A stretch of 64,000 nt of DNA from Planctomycetota bacterium (GTDB taxonomy: Bacteria > Planctomycetota > Phycisphaerae > Sedimentisphaerales > Anaerohalosphaeraceae), in NCBI GenBank assembly GCA_029552545.1, contig JAKPDO010000051.1, positions 29,155 through 93,154 of the forward strand, written 5' to 3'. This document shows, one piece after another, positions 26,716-35,054 of the stretch (position 1 is its first letter; every line of letters begins with the position of its first letter). The notes beneath the pieces are model-generated. The model saw only the letters and a program-made list of their open reading frames with translations. It was not told where the DNA came from and did not search any database. Both the position numbers and the translations under genes were made by a program.

Positions 26716-27390
26716 GTGCAAATCAAACACTTACATTCATGGCAGGTGAGCCCGAAAGAGGCGGCATCGATTCAGAGCCGGCTGGCCGGCCTTGTTCAGT
26801 TTTGTCCGCTTCCAAAACGCATTCAGACGGCGGCCGGTCTGGATTGCGCCTTCAGCGGGGATGGGCTGCAGATGGCGGCGGTGATTGTAGTGCTGTCGTT
26901 TCCGCAGCTGGAGATGCTGGAGGTTGTGCAGGCCCGGGACAAGGTGCGGTTTCCGTATGTGCCGGGTCTTCTTTCGTTTCGCGAAGCGCCGGTCTGTCTG
27001 AAGGCTGCCGAGAAACTCAAAATCCGGCCTGATGTGTTTCTCATCGATGGACAGGGTATTGCTCATCCCCGACGGCTGGGGCTGGCTTCGCATCTGGGCC
27101 TGTGTCTGGATGCTCCGGCAATCGGGTGTGCCAAAAGCCGTCTGTGCGGGGTGTATGAGGAACCCCAAACAGAAAAGGGCAGCTGGAGCCCTCTCTGGGT
27201 GGATGGTCAGCCGGCGGGGGCTGTGGTGCGAACCCGCAGGGGCGTAAAACCTCTGTTTGTCTCCGTCGGGCATCGGGCGGTTCTGGAGGAGGCGGTTGAC
27301 TTTGTGCTGGCCTGCTGCCGGCGGTACCGCCTGCCGGAGCCGACTCGCCTGGCCCACCAGCAAGTGAGTCTGCTGAAGAGACAGCTTTAA
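26716..27390 (+). CDS. nfi: Endonuclease V
   Basis: Endonuclease V nicks DNA near deaminated bases, mainly deoxyinosine, using Mg2+. The 224-residue protein shows GLDCAFSGDGLQMAAVIVV, which supplies the first catalytic Asp (family motif D-x-S/A-Y/F). It then has FPYVPGLLSFREAP, the strand-separating PYIP-type wedge here as PYVP, followed by the conserved Glu, and VFLIDGQGIAHPRRLGLASH with the next catalytic Asp and His. AIGCAKSRLCG follows as in the family. The start is a GTG at 26716. It is divergent from uvrA with a shared symmetric promoter, so two repair genes may be co-controlled. The length is normal. Confidence 0.95.
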   Translation: MQIKHLHSWQVSPKEAASIQSRLAGLVQFCPLPKRIQTAAGLDCAFSGDGLQMAAVIVVLSFPQLEMLEVVQARDKVRFPYVPGLLSFREAPVCLKAAEKLKIRPDVFLIDGQGIAHPRRLGLASHLGLCLDAPAIGCAKSRLCGVYEEPQTEKGSWSPLWVDGQPAGAVVRTRRGVKPLFVSVGHRAVLEEAVDFVLACCRRYRLPEPTRLAHQQVSLLKRQL

Positions 27391-27947
27391 ATCAGCATCC
27401 AGTTTCCAGCGGCCAGTATCCAGTCATCAGTTATCAGTGAGCAGGTAAATTCATTTGCTTTCCTTCTTCACTTTTTTTCAAATCTGTGAAATCTGCGTAA
27501 TCTGTGGTTAATTGTTTCGGATTTCGAGATTCGGATTTCGGTTGTTCCCGTCTGCTGGATTCCCGCCTTCCTCCTTCGCCAAGGCTTCGGAGGACAAGCC
27601 GCGGGAATGACAGCGAATGCGGGAATGACAGGGCAACGGGAATGACGGGGGATGCGCGAAGGACAAGGGCCTGTGCGAGAAGGGACGGAAACCTGTGCAC
27701 GAAGGACAAGGGCCTGACGTGGGAATTAGCCCCGAGCACAAGGGTCGCAAGGGCTGGTGAGAAAAATAGCCCCGGGCGATAAGCCCGGGGGAGAGAGGAT
27801 AGGGGGTTCGTTCTCTTTTTTCCCCGCCCTTGCGGGCGGGGCTATCTTCCAGCGGCCAGTGTCCAGTTATCGCAGTTATCCTGTAAATTCGTGACTAAAT
27901 ATTTTAAAAAGTTTCTCAGAAACGGGGTTTTTCTGCAATACACATAC
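27391..27947. repeat. Non-coding mosaic of short tandem and inverted repeats
   Basis: No credible gene lies here. Direct copies of TTCCAGCGGCCAGT...GTAAATTC sit at 27404-27452 and 27847-27890, bracketing the rest. Inside are three 9-bp units ATCTGTGAA/ATCTGCGTA/ATCTGTGGT (27482-27508) and three copies of GGGAATGAC (27603, 27621, 27638). CGAAGGACAAGGGCCTG occurs twice (27657 and 27700). GC-rich hairpins include CCCCGGGC/GCCCGGGG (about 27772-27793) and CCCCGCCC/GGGCGGGG (about 27822-27841). A related 25-bp unit recurs at 58875-58899. Confidence 0.65.
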
Positions 27948-27967
27948 AGGACAAAGAGTTTTGTCCT
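27948..27967 (+). other. Perfect hairpin in the leader of the first rhamnogalacturonan lyase gene
   Basis: AGGACAAA (27948-27955) and TTTGTCCT (27960-27967) form an 8-bp stem with a GAGT loop. It lies about 33 bases before the start codon at 28000 and 18 bases before the ribosome binding site GAGAGG. A second small hairpin, GTTTC/GAAAC, lies at 27911-27923. They may protect the message or act in attenuation. Confidence 0.35.
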
Positions 27968-27999
27968 TCAGAGAGTCCCTTTTTGAGAGGCGAAAACGG

Positions 28000-29751
28000 A
28001 TGAACCGAAGAGGATATCTGGGGATTATTGTTTTTCTTTGCGGTTCGCTGGTTCCGGCGGCCCGGCAGCCCGCGGAGAATTTGGACAGAGGATTGATTGC
28101 CGTGGTTCAGTCTCCTTCGCGGGTCTATTTGGGCTGGCGGCTGCTGAAAACGGACCCGGCGGACATCGGCTTTCATCTTTATCGGATTACCGACGGCGGC
28201 GAGCCCGTCAAGCTCAATTCCGAACCGATGACGAGTTCCACAAATTTTGCGGATGAATCCGCCCCGCTCGATAAGCCCAACCGCTGGCGGCTGACGATGG
28301 TTCTCGGCGGGGAAGAAAAAGAGGCGGCGACGGTTGACCTGCCGGCCAATCCTTCCGTGCGTTCCTATATCTCCATTCCGTTTCAGGGCAATTATGTCTG
28401 CAGCAAAGTTGCTATAGCCGACCTGAACGGCGACAGACGATATGATTTTGTCATCAAGCAGCCGCAGCAGACAACCGACCCGGGGGTCTGGCAGAAAAGC
28501 ACCGATACGTTCAAGGTCGAGGCCTACCTTCACGACGGCACGTTTCTGTGGCGCAAGGACCTCGGGTGGAATATTGAACAGGGGGTCTGGTGGTCGCCGA
28601 TGGTGGTCTTTGATTTTGACGGAGACGGCCGGGCGGAGGCGGCCCTTAAGACCGCCCCGACCGATGTCGATTACCGCAACCCCGACGGCCATCCCTATCC
28701 GGGCCGCGTGATGTCCGGGCCGGAGTATGTATCGCTTCTGGATGGGATGACCGGCCGGGAGCTGGACCGGGCTGACTGGCCCGCCCGCGGACGTGTGGAG
28801 GACTGGGGTGATGAGAAAAACAACCGCGCCTCCCGGCATCTGCTCGGGGCGGCCTATCTGGACGGAGTTCGTCCGAGTCTGATTGTTCTGCGCGGCACCT
28901 ATACGCGAATGCGGGTGGATGCCTACAATGTGGCCGACCGCAAACTGCAGAAGGTCTGGAGCTGGGACGGCGATGCGGAGGTGCCGCCGGTGCGCGGGCA
29001 GGGCATGCACGGGATGCATGCGGCGGATGTGGACGGCGACGGACGGGATGAAATCATTCTGGGAGCGGCCGTGCTCGATGACAACGGCAAAATCCTCTGG
29101 AATACCGGCCTGGGGCATCCGGACGGCTGCTATGTGACGGATATTTATCCGCAGCGGCCCGGGCTGGAAATCCTTTACGGGATCGAGCCGCCGCAGGAGA
29201 AAAACGGCATTTGCATCGTGGATGCCAAAACTGGCGAGATTCTCTGGGGCTGTGAGCATCCGACGGCGCACGTCCACAGCCAGGGCCTGTTCGGTGAGTT
29301 TGACCCGGACAATCCCGGATACGAGTTTTATACCGGCGAAAAGGACCGCTCCCGACACTGGACGTACAGTGTGGACGGACGTCTGCTTTCGGAGGAATCG
29401 ATGAGCACCCTGGCGCCGACGCCGCTGTATTGGCTGGATGGGCCCCTGAAGATGATTGCCGAGCAGGGACAAATCCGCCGATATAAAGGCGAAGCGGTGG
29501 GCCGTTACGAAGGGCGCATTTTGGCTGTGGCGGATATTCTGGGTGACTGGCGGGAGGAATTGATTACAACCGTGCCGGGTGAACTGCGGATTTATACAAC
29601 GATGCATCTGTCCCGGCAGCGCCGGATATCGCTGATGCAGGATGCGATTTATCGGCTGGATGTCGCGATGGTTTCGATGGGTTATTTTTATCCGCCGCAG
29701 CGGAGCGAGTATTTTGCACTGGATGTCCCGCCGGCGGTTCAGAAACCCTGA
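28000..29751 (+). CDS. Rhamnogalacturonan lyase, polysaccharide lyase family 11 (first copy)
   Basis: PL11 enzymes cut the rhamnose-galacturonate backbone of pectic rhamnogalacturonan I by beta-elimination and bind Ca2+. The 583-residue product starts at the ATG at 28000 (GAGAGG upstream) with a signal peptide, MNRRGYLGIIVFLCGSLVP. A fibronectin-like N-terminal region follows (SRVYLGWRLL, ADIGFHLYRI). The beta-propeller domain has repeated Asp-rich calcium motifs such as DLNGDRRYDF, DFDGDGRAEAAL and DVDGDGRDEIIL. GDWREELITT lies near the C-terminus, as is typical. It is followed 14 bases later by a second PL11 gene. The protein should be periplasmic or secreted. Confidence 0.92.
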   Translation: MNRRGYLGIIVFLCGSLVPAARQPAENLDRGLIAVVQSPSRVYLGWRLLKTDPADIGFHLYRITDGGEPVKLNSEPMTSSTNFADESAPLDKPNRWRLTMVLGGEEKEAATVDLPANPSVRSYISIPFQGNYVCSKVAIADLNGDRRYDFVIKQPQQTTDPGVWQKSTDTFKVEAYLHDGTFLWRKDLGWNIEQGVWWSPMVVFDFDGDGRAEAALKTAPTDVDYRNPDGHPYPGRVMSGPEYVSLLDGMTGRELDRADWPARGRVEDWGDEKNNRASRHLLGAAYLDGVRPSLIVLRGTYTRMRVDAYNVADRKLQKVWSWDGDAEVPPVRGQGMHGMHAADVDGDGRDEIILGAAVLDDNGKILWNTGLGHPDGCYVTDIYPQRPGLEILYGIEPPQEKNGICIVDAKTGEILWGCEHPTAHVHSQGLFGEFDPDNPGYEFYTGEKDRSRHWTYSVDGRLLSEESMSTLAPTPLYWLDGPLKMIAEQGQIRRYKGEAVGRYEGRILAVADILGDWREELITTVPGELRIYTTMHLSRQRRISLMQDAIYRLDVAMVSMGYFYPPQRSEYFALDVPPAVQKP

Positions 29752-29765
29752 ATTGGGGGATGTGT

Positions 29766-31613
29766 ATGAGTTTTCGCTGGATATGCGTGTGGATTTTGCT
29801 GACGGGGGCGGGCTTGTTTGCTGCCCCATACCAACGGCAGATGGAAGCGCCTGACCGGGGGCTGGTCGCCCTTGTGGACAAGCCCGGCCGGGTCTTTCTG
29901 AGCTGGAGGATTCTGGGGACCGAGCCGGAGTCGATTGCCTTTGATGTGTATCGGCAGACGGAAGACGGCGAGCCGGTTCGGCTGAATGAAAAGCCCCTGA
30001 CCGGCGGAACATGGTTTTCGGATGAGACGGCGGATTTGACGCGGACGAACCGCTATTTTGTGCGGGCGGTTCCGGACGAGCGGCAGGGCCCTCCGTGCCG
30101 TGTCGCGGAAGTGAAGGCCAATCCGCCGGTGCGGCCGTATCTGTCAATTCCGCTGCAAACCCTGCCGCAGCATCGTCCTTCAGATGCGGCGGTTGGGGAT
30201 TTGGACGGCGACGGACGCTATGAAATCGTCCTCAAGCAAGAGATGCGTCCGCGGGATAATGCGCACAACGGGCTTACCGGCCAGACCAAACTGGAGGCGT
30301 ATGACCTGGACGGGCGGTTTCTGTGGCGGATTGATTTGGGAAAAAATATCCGAGAAGGAGCTCACTATACGCCGTTTCTTGTCTATGATTTGGATGGGGA
30401 CGGTCGGGCGGAGGTTGCCGTGCGCACATCTGACGGCACGGTGGACGGCACCGGCAAGGTCATCGGCGACCCGAATGCTGACTGGCGCGAGGAGAACGGA
30501 CGAATCCTCCGCGGTCCGGACTATCTGACAATTTTTGACGGGCGCACCAGTGCCGAACAGGTGACGGTCCCCTATATCCCGCCGCGCGGAAATGTGCGGG
30601 ACTGGGGCGATGCAACCGGCAACCGCTCGGACCGCTTTCTGGCCTGTGTCGCCTATCTGGACGGGGAGCGTCCTTCGCTGGTGATGTGCCGGGGCTATTA
30701 TACGCGGACGGTGCTGGCGGCCTGGAACTGGCGGGATGGGAAGCTGACGAATCTGTGGGTTTTTGACAGTGATGCGGGCCCGGAGAGCAATCGGGCGTAC
30801 CGCGGACAGGGCAATCACAATCTGGCTGTCGGGGATGTGGACGGCGACGGCAAAGACGAAATCCTCTACGGGGCCTGTGCGATCGACCACGACGGCAGGG
30901 GCCTGTATTCCACCGGTTTGGGGCACGGGGATGCGATGCATCTGGCGGAGATTGACCCGGACCGGCCGGGGCTGGAAATCTTTGCCATCCATGAAAACCC
31001 GCGTCATCCGAACGGAGCCAATCTGCGCGATGCGGCGACCGGAAAGGTCCTTTGGGGGCTGGATTCGAAAGATGCGGTGCGGGGAGTCGCAATGGATATT
31101 GACCCGCGGCATCGGGGATATGAATGCTGGGCCTTCGGCAGCGGTCTGCAGGGCTTGTACAGCTGCAAAGGCCAAAAGATTGCCGAGCGGTCGCCGCGCT
31201 CCTGCAATCTGGGGATTTGGTGGGACGGCGACCTGCTGCGGGAGCTGCTCAACGGAACGCGCATTACGAAATGGGATTTCGAAAATCTGACGGAAACGAT
31301 TCTGCTGGACGGCTGGGATTCTGACTGTGTCCGCGTAAACGGCTCCAAATCCACCCCTTCTTTTTACGGGGATATCCTGGGTGACTGGCGGGAGGAGGTC
31401 ATTTGGCCGACGCTGGACGGCAAAGAGCTTCGCATTTTTGTTTCGACGCATCCGACGGAGCATCGGTTTTATACCCTGATGCACGACCCGATTTATCGGC
31501 TCAGCGCCGCCTGGCAGAATGTCGGCTACAACCAGCCGACGCAGGTGAGTTTTACTCTGGGCGAGGGGATGTCCGCTCCGCCCCGGCCCCCAATAAAAAC
31601 CCCCAGGCCCTGA
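29766..31613 (+). CDS. Rhamnogalacturonan lyase, polysaccharide lyase family 11 (second copy)
   Basis: This 615-residue protein is a paralogue of the one just upstream. It has a signal peptide (MSFRWICVWILLTGAGLFA), then RVFLSWRILGTEPESIAFD and a propeller with GDLDGDGRYEIVL, DLDGDGRAEVAV and DVDGDGKDEILYG. GDWREEVIWP lies near the end. The ATG at 29766 has GGGGGA five bases upstream; an in-frame ATG at 29760 overlaps that site and is less likely. The two copies may divide labour as endo- and exo-acting lyases, as has been described for other bacterial PL11 pairs; which is which cannot be read here. The 3' end of the gene contains the terminator of the convergent E1 gene. Confidence 0.92.
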   Translation: MSFRWICVWILLTGAGLFAAPYQRQMEAPDRGLVALVDKPGRVFLSWRILGTEPESIAFDVYRQTEDGEPVRLNEKPLTGGTWFSDETADLTRTNRYFVRAVPDERQGPPCRVAEVKANPPVRPYLSIPLQTLPQHRPSDAAVGDLDGDGRYEIVLKQEMRPRDNAHNGLTGQTKLEAYDLDGRFLWRIDLGKNIREGAHYTPFLVYDLDGDGRAEVAVRTSDGTVDGTGKVIGDPNADWREENGRILRGPDYLTIFDGRTSAEQVTVPYIPPRGNVRDWGDATGNRSDRFLACVAYLDGERPSLVMCRGYYTRTVLAAWNWRDGKLTNLWVFDSDAGPESNRAYRGQGNHNLAVGDVDGDGKDEILYGACAIDHDGRGLYSTGLGHGDAMHLAEIDPDRPGLEIFAIHENPRHPNGANLRDAATGKVLWGLDSKDAVRGVAMDIDPRHRGYECWAFGSGLQGLYSCKGQKIAERSPRSCNLGIWWDGDLLRELLNGTRITKWDFENLTETILLDGWDSDCVRVNGSKSTPSFYGDILGDWREEVIWPTLDGKELRIFVSTHPTEHRFYTLMHDPIYRLSAAWQNVGYNQPTQVSFTLGEGMSAPPRPPIKTPRP

Positions 31614-31625
31614 AAGGCCCGGGGG
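31595..31625 (-). terminator. Intrinsic terminator of the minus-strand E1 gene
   Basis: On the minus strand CCCCCGGGCC, a short TTTCA loop and GGGCCTGGGGG form a GC-rich stem directly followed by TTTTT (31599-31595). It begins 22 bases after the E1 stop and lies partly inside the last codons of the convergent lyase gene. Confidence 0.7.
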
Positions 31626-31647
31626 CGGAGGGGTATTGTTTCGTCCG

Positions 31648-34119
31648 CTACACGCCTTCGCGGTTTCGTCGAAGCAGTTCTTCGCGGCTGCAGACCCGCT
31701 GGACGGTATAGCCCTTCAGCGGGAGGATGTGTTCGTGAATCATATCCAGAAAGTCCGACGGATAGGGGAAGAAAGCGTCCTCGATTTCATCCGGCGGGGT
31801 AATCCAGTTGCGGGCGCCTAACACCGCCGGCGGCGCATCCAGTTCATCGAAGGCCAGCTGGGTGATGGTGGAGGCCATCGTGTGCAGATAGCTGCCGCGT
31901 TCGCAGGCATCGGAGGCCAGCAGAATCTTTCGGGTCTTGCAGACGGACTCGAGCACCAGCGAGTAATCGAAGGGCACCAGCGAGCGGGCATCGATAATCT
32001 CGCAGGACAGGCCGTATTTGTCTTCGAGGATTTTGGCGGCCTCGAGGGCCCGATACAGGGTGGCGCCGATAGTCAGGATAGTCAGGTCTTTGCCTTGTTT
32101 TCGCAGGGCCGGCTGACCGAAGGGCACTTCATAATACCCTTCCGGCACGCCGCCCGGATGGAACTCTTCGGCGATGCCGTACAGCCGCTGGCTTTCGAAG
32201 AAGACCACAGGGTCTGTGCCGACCAGGGCCGAATACATCAGCCCTTTGGCGTCGTAGGGCGTGGCGGGGAAGACAACCTTCAGCCCCGGCAGATGGGCAC
32301 AAAGCGAGGTCCAGTCCTGGCTGTGCTGGGCGCCGTATTTGCTGCCGACGGAGACCCGCAGCACAACCGGCATCTTCAGCAGGCCGCCGCTCATCGACTG
32401 CCATTTGCACAGCTGGTTGAAGACCTCATCACCGGCCCGGCCCAGAAAATCGCAGTACATCAGCTCCACGAGGGCCCGGCCGCCTTCGAGGGCGTAGCCG
32501 ACCGCCGAGCCGACAATCGCCCCTTCGGCAATCGGCGTGTTGAATAACCGGTGATACGGCAGGGCCTCCGTAAGGCCCCGATAGACGGCGAACGCCCCGC
32601 CCCAGTCGCGGTTTTCTTCGCCGTAGGCAACCAGCGTCGGGTCGGCGTAAAACCGGTCGAGGATGGCTTCAAACAGGGCGTCGCGGAAGACGACACAGCG
32701 GGTGTCTTTGAGCCGCTGGCCCGCCGCATCAAAGGCGCTGCGGCTTTTGTCTTTCAAACTGAGGATTCGCGGGTTTTGTTCCTTCGGCAGAAGCGTCTCA
32801 GGGGTTCGGCTCGGGTCCATCGACTCGATGCGCTGGTTGGAGAACATCGTCTGATCGAGCAGGCAACGGTGCTTTTTGAGGTCGGCGCGGGGAGAAATGC
32901 TCAAATCCACCGCTTTTTTGCAGGCCTTGTAAATCAGTTTTTCGGCGTTCTGACGAATGTCGTCGATGGTCTGCTGCGTGCAGATGCCCGCTTCGACGAG
33001 GTCTTTGGCGTAGTGAACCGTCGGGTCCTGTTCGAGCCATGCCTGGACTTCTTCCTTGTCGCGGTAGCTGCTCTGGTCGGAGGGAGAATGCCCGCTGTAT
33101 CGGTAGGTGACGGTATCCAGCAGGACCGGGCCGCCGCCCTGGCGGAGAATTTCTTTCTTGCGGAGGATGGCGTCGGCGACCGCCAGCGGATTAAAGCCGT
33201 CCACGCGTTCGGCGTGCATCTGTTCGGGGTTGACGCCGGCGCCCAGCCGGGCCAGGACGCCGAATCCCATCGTTTCGCCCTGCGGCTGGCCGCCCATCCC
33301 GTAGAAGTTGTTCATAAAATTGAAAATCAGCGGCAGCCCCCCTCGATACGGCGGCTGCCAGAGCGTCTTATACTGATCCATAGCGGCCAGACAGATGCCC
33401 TCCCAGACCGGCCCGCAGGAGGAAGAGGCGTCGCCGATGTTGGCGATGACGATGCCGCTTTTTTGGTTGATTTTTTTGTAGAGAGCCGCCCCGACGGCGA
33501 TATCGCCGGAGCCGCCGACGATGGCGTTGTTGGGATAGACCCCGAACGGCGGGAAGAAGGCGTGCATCGAACCGCCCATGCCTTTGTTGAAGCCCGCCTG
33601 ACGTCCGAAGATTTCCGCCAGCGTTCCGTAAATCAGAAAATCAATCGCCAAATCTTTGACGGAGCCCTCGGCGTCTTTCTCCACGATGCGAAGGCACTCG
33701 CCGTCAAAGTAGCTCTTCATCATCTTCATCAGGTCGGCGTCGTCGAGTTTTTCAATGGCCGACAGCCCTTTGGCAAGGATTTCGCCGTGGCTGCGGTGGC
33801 TGCCGTAGATATGGTCGTCGATGTTCAGATGAAAGGCCATTCCGACGGCGGCTGCTTCCTGGCCGAGCGACAGATGCGCCGGCCCCTTGTGGTTGTATTC
33901 GATCCCCTGATAGGAGCCGCGGAGCTTGATTTCATTGAGCATCGTTTCGAAGGTGCGGATGATCATCATATCCCGCTGAATCCGCACCAGCTGCTCGCGG
34001 CTGTAGCGGCTTTGCTCCTCGCGAATGCTTTTTTTGTATTGATTGAGCGGAATCGGCTGAAACTGAAGCCAGCCGGGGGCTCGGTTTTCTTTCGGACAAA
34101 TGCGAATGGATTTGGGCAT
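31648..34119 (-). CDS. Thiamine-diphosphate-dependent dehydrogenase E1, fused alpha and beta subunits
   Basis: E1 decarboxylates a 2-oxoacid (or cleaves acetoin) and passes the acyl group to lipoyl-E2. This 823-residue protein carries the alpha part first (about 1-390) with [14 protein letters not shown]...NNFYGMGG, the thiamine diphosphate motif, and RYSGHSPSD. The beta part follows (about 450-823) with [30 protein letters not shown] and [18 protein letters not shown]. Relative to ordinary E1 alpha, there is an insertion of about 45 residues between [12 protein letters not shown] and [16 protein letters not shown]. It lies 16 bases behind deoR and opposite to the E2 and E3 genes. The substrate is unknown; pyruvate, a branched 2-oxoacid or acetoin are all possible. 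Confidence 0.9.
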   Translation of the reverse strand: MPKSIRICPKENRAPGWLQFQPIPLNQYKKSIREEQSRYSREQLVRIQRDMMIIRTFETMLNEIKLRGSYQGIEYNHKGPAHLSLGQEAAAVGMAFHLNIDDHIYGSHRSHGEILAKGLSAIEKLDDADLMKMMKSYFDGECLRIVEKDAEGSVKDLAIDFLIYGTLAEIFGRQAGFNKGMGGSMHAFFPPFGVYPNNAIVGGSGDIAVGAALYKKINQKSGIVIANIGDASSSCGPVWEGICLAAMDQYKTLWQPPYRGGLPLIFNFMNNFYGMGGQPQGETMGFGVLARLGAGVNPEQMHAERVDGFNPLAVADAILRKKEILRQGGGPVLLDTVTYRYSGHSPSDQSSYRDKEEVQAWLEQDPTVHYAKDLVEAGICTQQTIDDIRQNAEKLIYKACKKAVDLSISPRADLKKHRCLLDQTMFSNQRIESMDPSRTPETLLPKEQNPRILSLKDKSRSAFDAAGQRLKDTRCVVFRDALFEAILDRFYADPTLVAYGEENRDWGGAFAVYRGLTEALPYHRLFNTPIAEGAIVGSAVGYALEGGRALVELMYCDFLGRAGDEVFNQLCKWQSMSGGLLKMPVVLRVSVGSKYGAQHSQDWTSLCAHLPGLKVVFPATPYDAKGLMYSALVGTDPVVFFESQRLYGIAEEFHPGGVPEGYYEVPFGQPALRKQGKDLTILTIGATLYRALEAAKILEDKYGLSCEIIDARSLVPFDYSLVLESVCKTRKILLASDACERGSYLHTMASTITQLAFDELDAPPAVLGARNWITPPDEIEDAFFPYPSDFLDMIHEHILPLKGYTVQRVCSREELLRRNREGV

Positions 34120-34135
34120 AAAGGGACCTCGTATA

Positions 34136-34900
34136 TTAAGATTTTGGATACAGGACGTTTATCTGATGACGATGAAAGAAGTCCATCCAGTTGGATTCCG
34201 GTTTCTTTTCGGTAATGACGGCCGAGAGCATCTGCAGGTCGATGATTTTGTAGAGGGCGGGGCGGTCGAATTTGCTGCTGTCGGCCAGAAGGATGCATTC
34301 GCGGGCGTTGCGGGCCGCCAGCCGAAGCAGATGGGCGCTTTCGATGTCGATGGAGGTCAGCCCGAAGTCCTGGCTGATGCCGTCGGTGCCGAGGAAGGCC
34401 CGATAGCCGCGAAGCCGCTCGATGGTTTCGGAGGCCAGCGGTCCGACGGTATCCATCCGTTCGGGGCGGTACTGTCCGCCCAGCAGGAGCACATCGATGC
34501 CGGGGGACTGAAGTTCGAGGGCCGTGCGGACGGAATTGACGATGACAGACAGTCCCTTTCGCCCCCGCAGATGGGCGGCCATTCCAAAGCAGGTGGTGCC
34601 CGAGCCGATAAAGATTTGGTCGCCGTCCTGGACGAGGTTGGCCGCCAGCTGAGCGATGACGCGTTTGGCCTCGATGTTGCGCATCGATTTGGACAGGAAG
34701 GAATAGTCGGAGTTTCGCGCGACCGCAGCGCCGCCTCGCGACAGTTCGAGCAGTCCTTCAGCGGCCAGATTGTGCAGGTCTCGCCGGACGGTTGCTTCGG
34801 ACACCTTCAGGTGTTCGGCCAGCTGCCGAATGCTCACGTGTCCCTGCCGGTAGGCGAGGGTCAGAATGCCTTCTCGTCTTTGCTGAATCGTGGGAATCAT
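34136..34900 (-). CDS. DeoR-family transcriptional regulator
   Basis: The 254-residue protein has the N-terminal DeoR helix-turn-helix: [19 protein letters not shown] followed by [20 protein letters not shown]. The C-terminal DeoR sensor domain, related to ribose-5-phosphate isomerase, has [15 protein letters not shown] and [14 protein letters not shown]. Such regulators usually repress sugar genes and release DNA on binding a phosphorylated sugar. Here rhamnulose 1-phosphate or a downstream triose is a reasonable guess. It heads the minus-strand pair with E1 and diverges from the E2-to-transporter operon, so it probably controls both directions through the 154-base gap. Confidence 0.93.
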   Translation of the reverse strand: MIPTIQQRREGILTLAYRQGHVSIRQLAEHLKVSEATVRRDLHNLAAEGLLELSRGGAAVARNSDYSFLSKSMRNIEAKRVIAQLAANLVQDGDQIFIGSGTTCFGMAAHLRGRKGLSVIVNSVRTALELQSPGIDVLLLGGQYRPERMDTVGPLASETIERLRGYRAFLGTDGISQDFGLTSIDIESAHLLRLAARNARECILLADSSKFDRPALYKIIDLQMLSAVITEKKPESNWMDFFHRHQINVLYPKS

Positions 34901-34911
34901 ATACTCTTTTG

Positions 34912-34941
34912 TTCACACTGCTGCCGCTTTATCAGTATAAT
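34912..34941 (+). promoter_or_regulatory. Predicted promoter of the E2-E3-rhamnose operon
   Basis: TTCACA (34912-34917) and a perfect TATAAT (34936-34941) are 18 bases apart, in the gap between divergent deoR and E2. The expected start near 34948 gives a leader of about 107 bases, immediately entering the TTTCTTTCAT arm of the putative operator. Confidence 0.5.
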
Positions 34942-34949
34942 TAAACCTG

Positions 34950-35005
34950 TTTCTTTCATAAAATCAACAGAAAATTGAAAAATTATGCTTGAAATATGAA
35001 AGAAA
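34950..35005. promoter_or_regulatory. Putative DeoR operator region
   Basis: TTTCTTTCAT (34950-34959) and its exact reverse complement ATGAAAGAAA (34996-35005) flank a GAAA-rich stretch containing GAAAATTGAAAAA. DeoR-family sites are often spaced TTTC/GAAA repeats. The left arm begins about 2 bases past the predicted transcription start, a position suited to repression. Confidence 0.45.
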
Positions 35006-35054
35006 TTGATATATTTTTGAAAATCAAAGAGCGTTTTTTTGAAAAGGACATTGG

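Noticed and set aside
27434..27782. Overlapping short frames on both strands in the repeat block (about 92-101 codons)
   Set aside because: They are built from the short repeats, for example TTDYADFTD from the 9-bp ladder, a peptide that arises from repeat translation. No ribosome binding site or family similarity.
27765..27845. GC-rich hairpins CCCCGGGC/GCCCGGGG and CCCCGCCC/GGGCGGGG as intrinsic terminators of nfi
   Set aside because: They lie 380 or more bases after the nfi stop and no T-run follows on the plus strand. They fit better as part of the repeat block.
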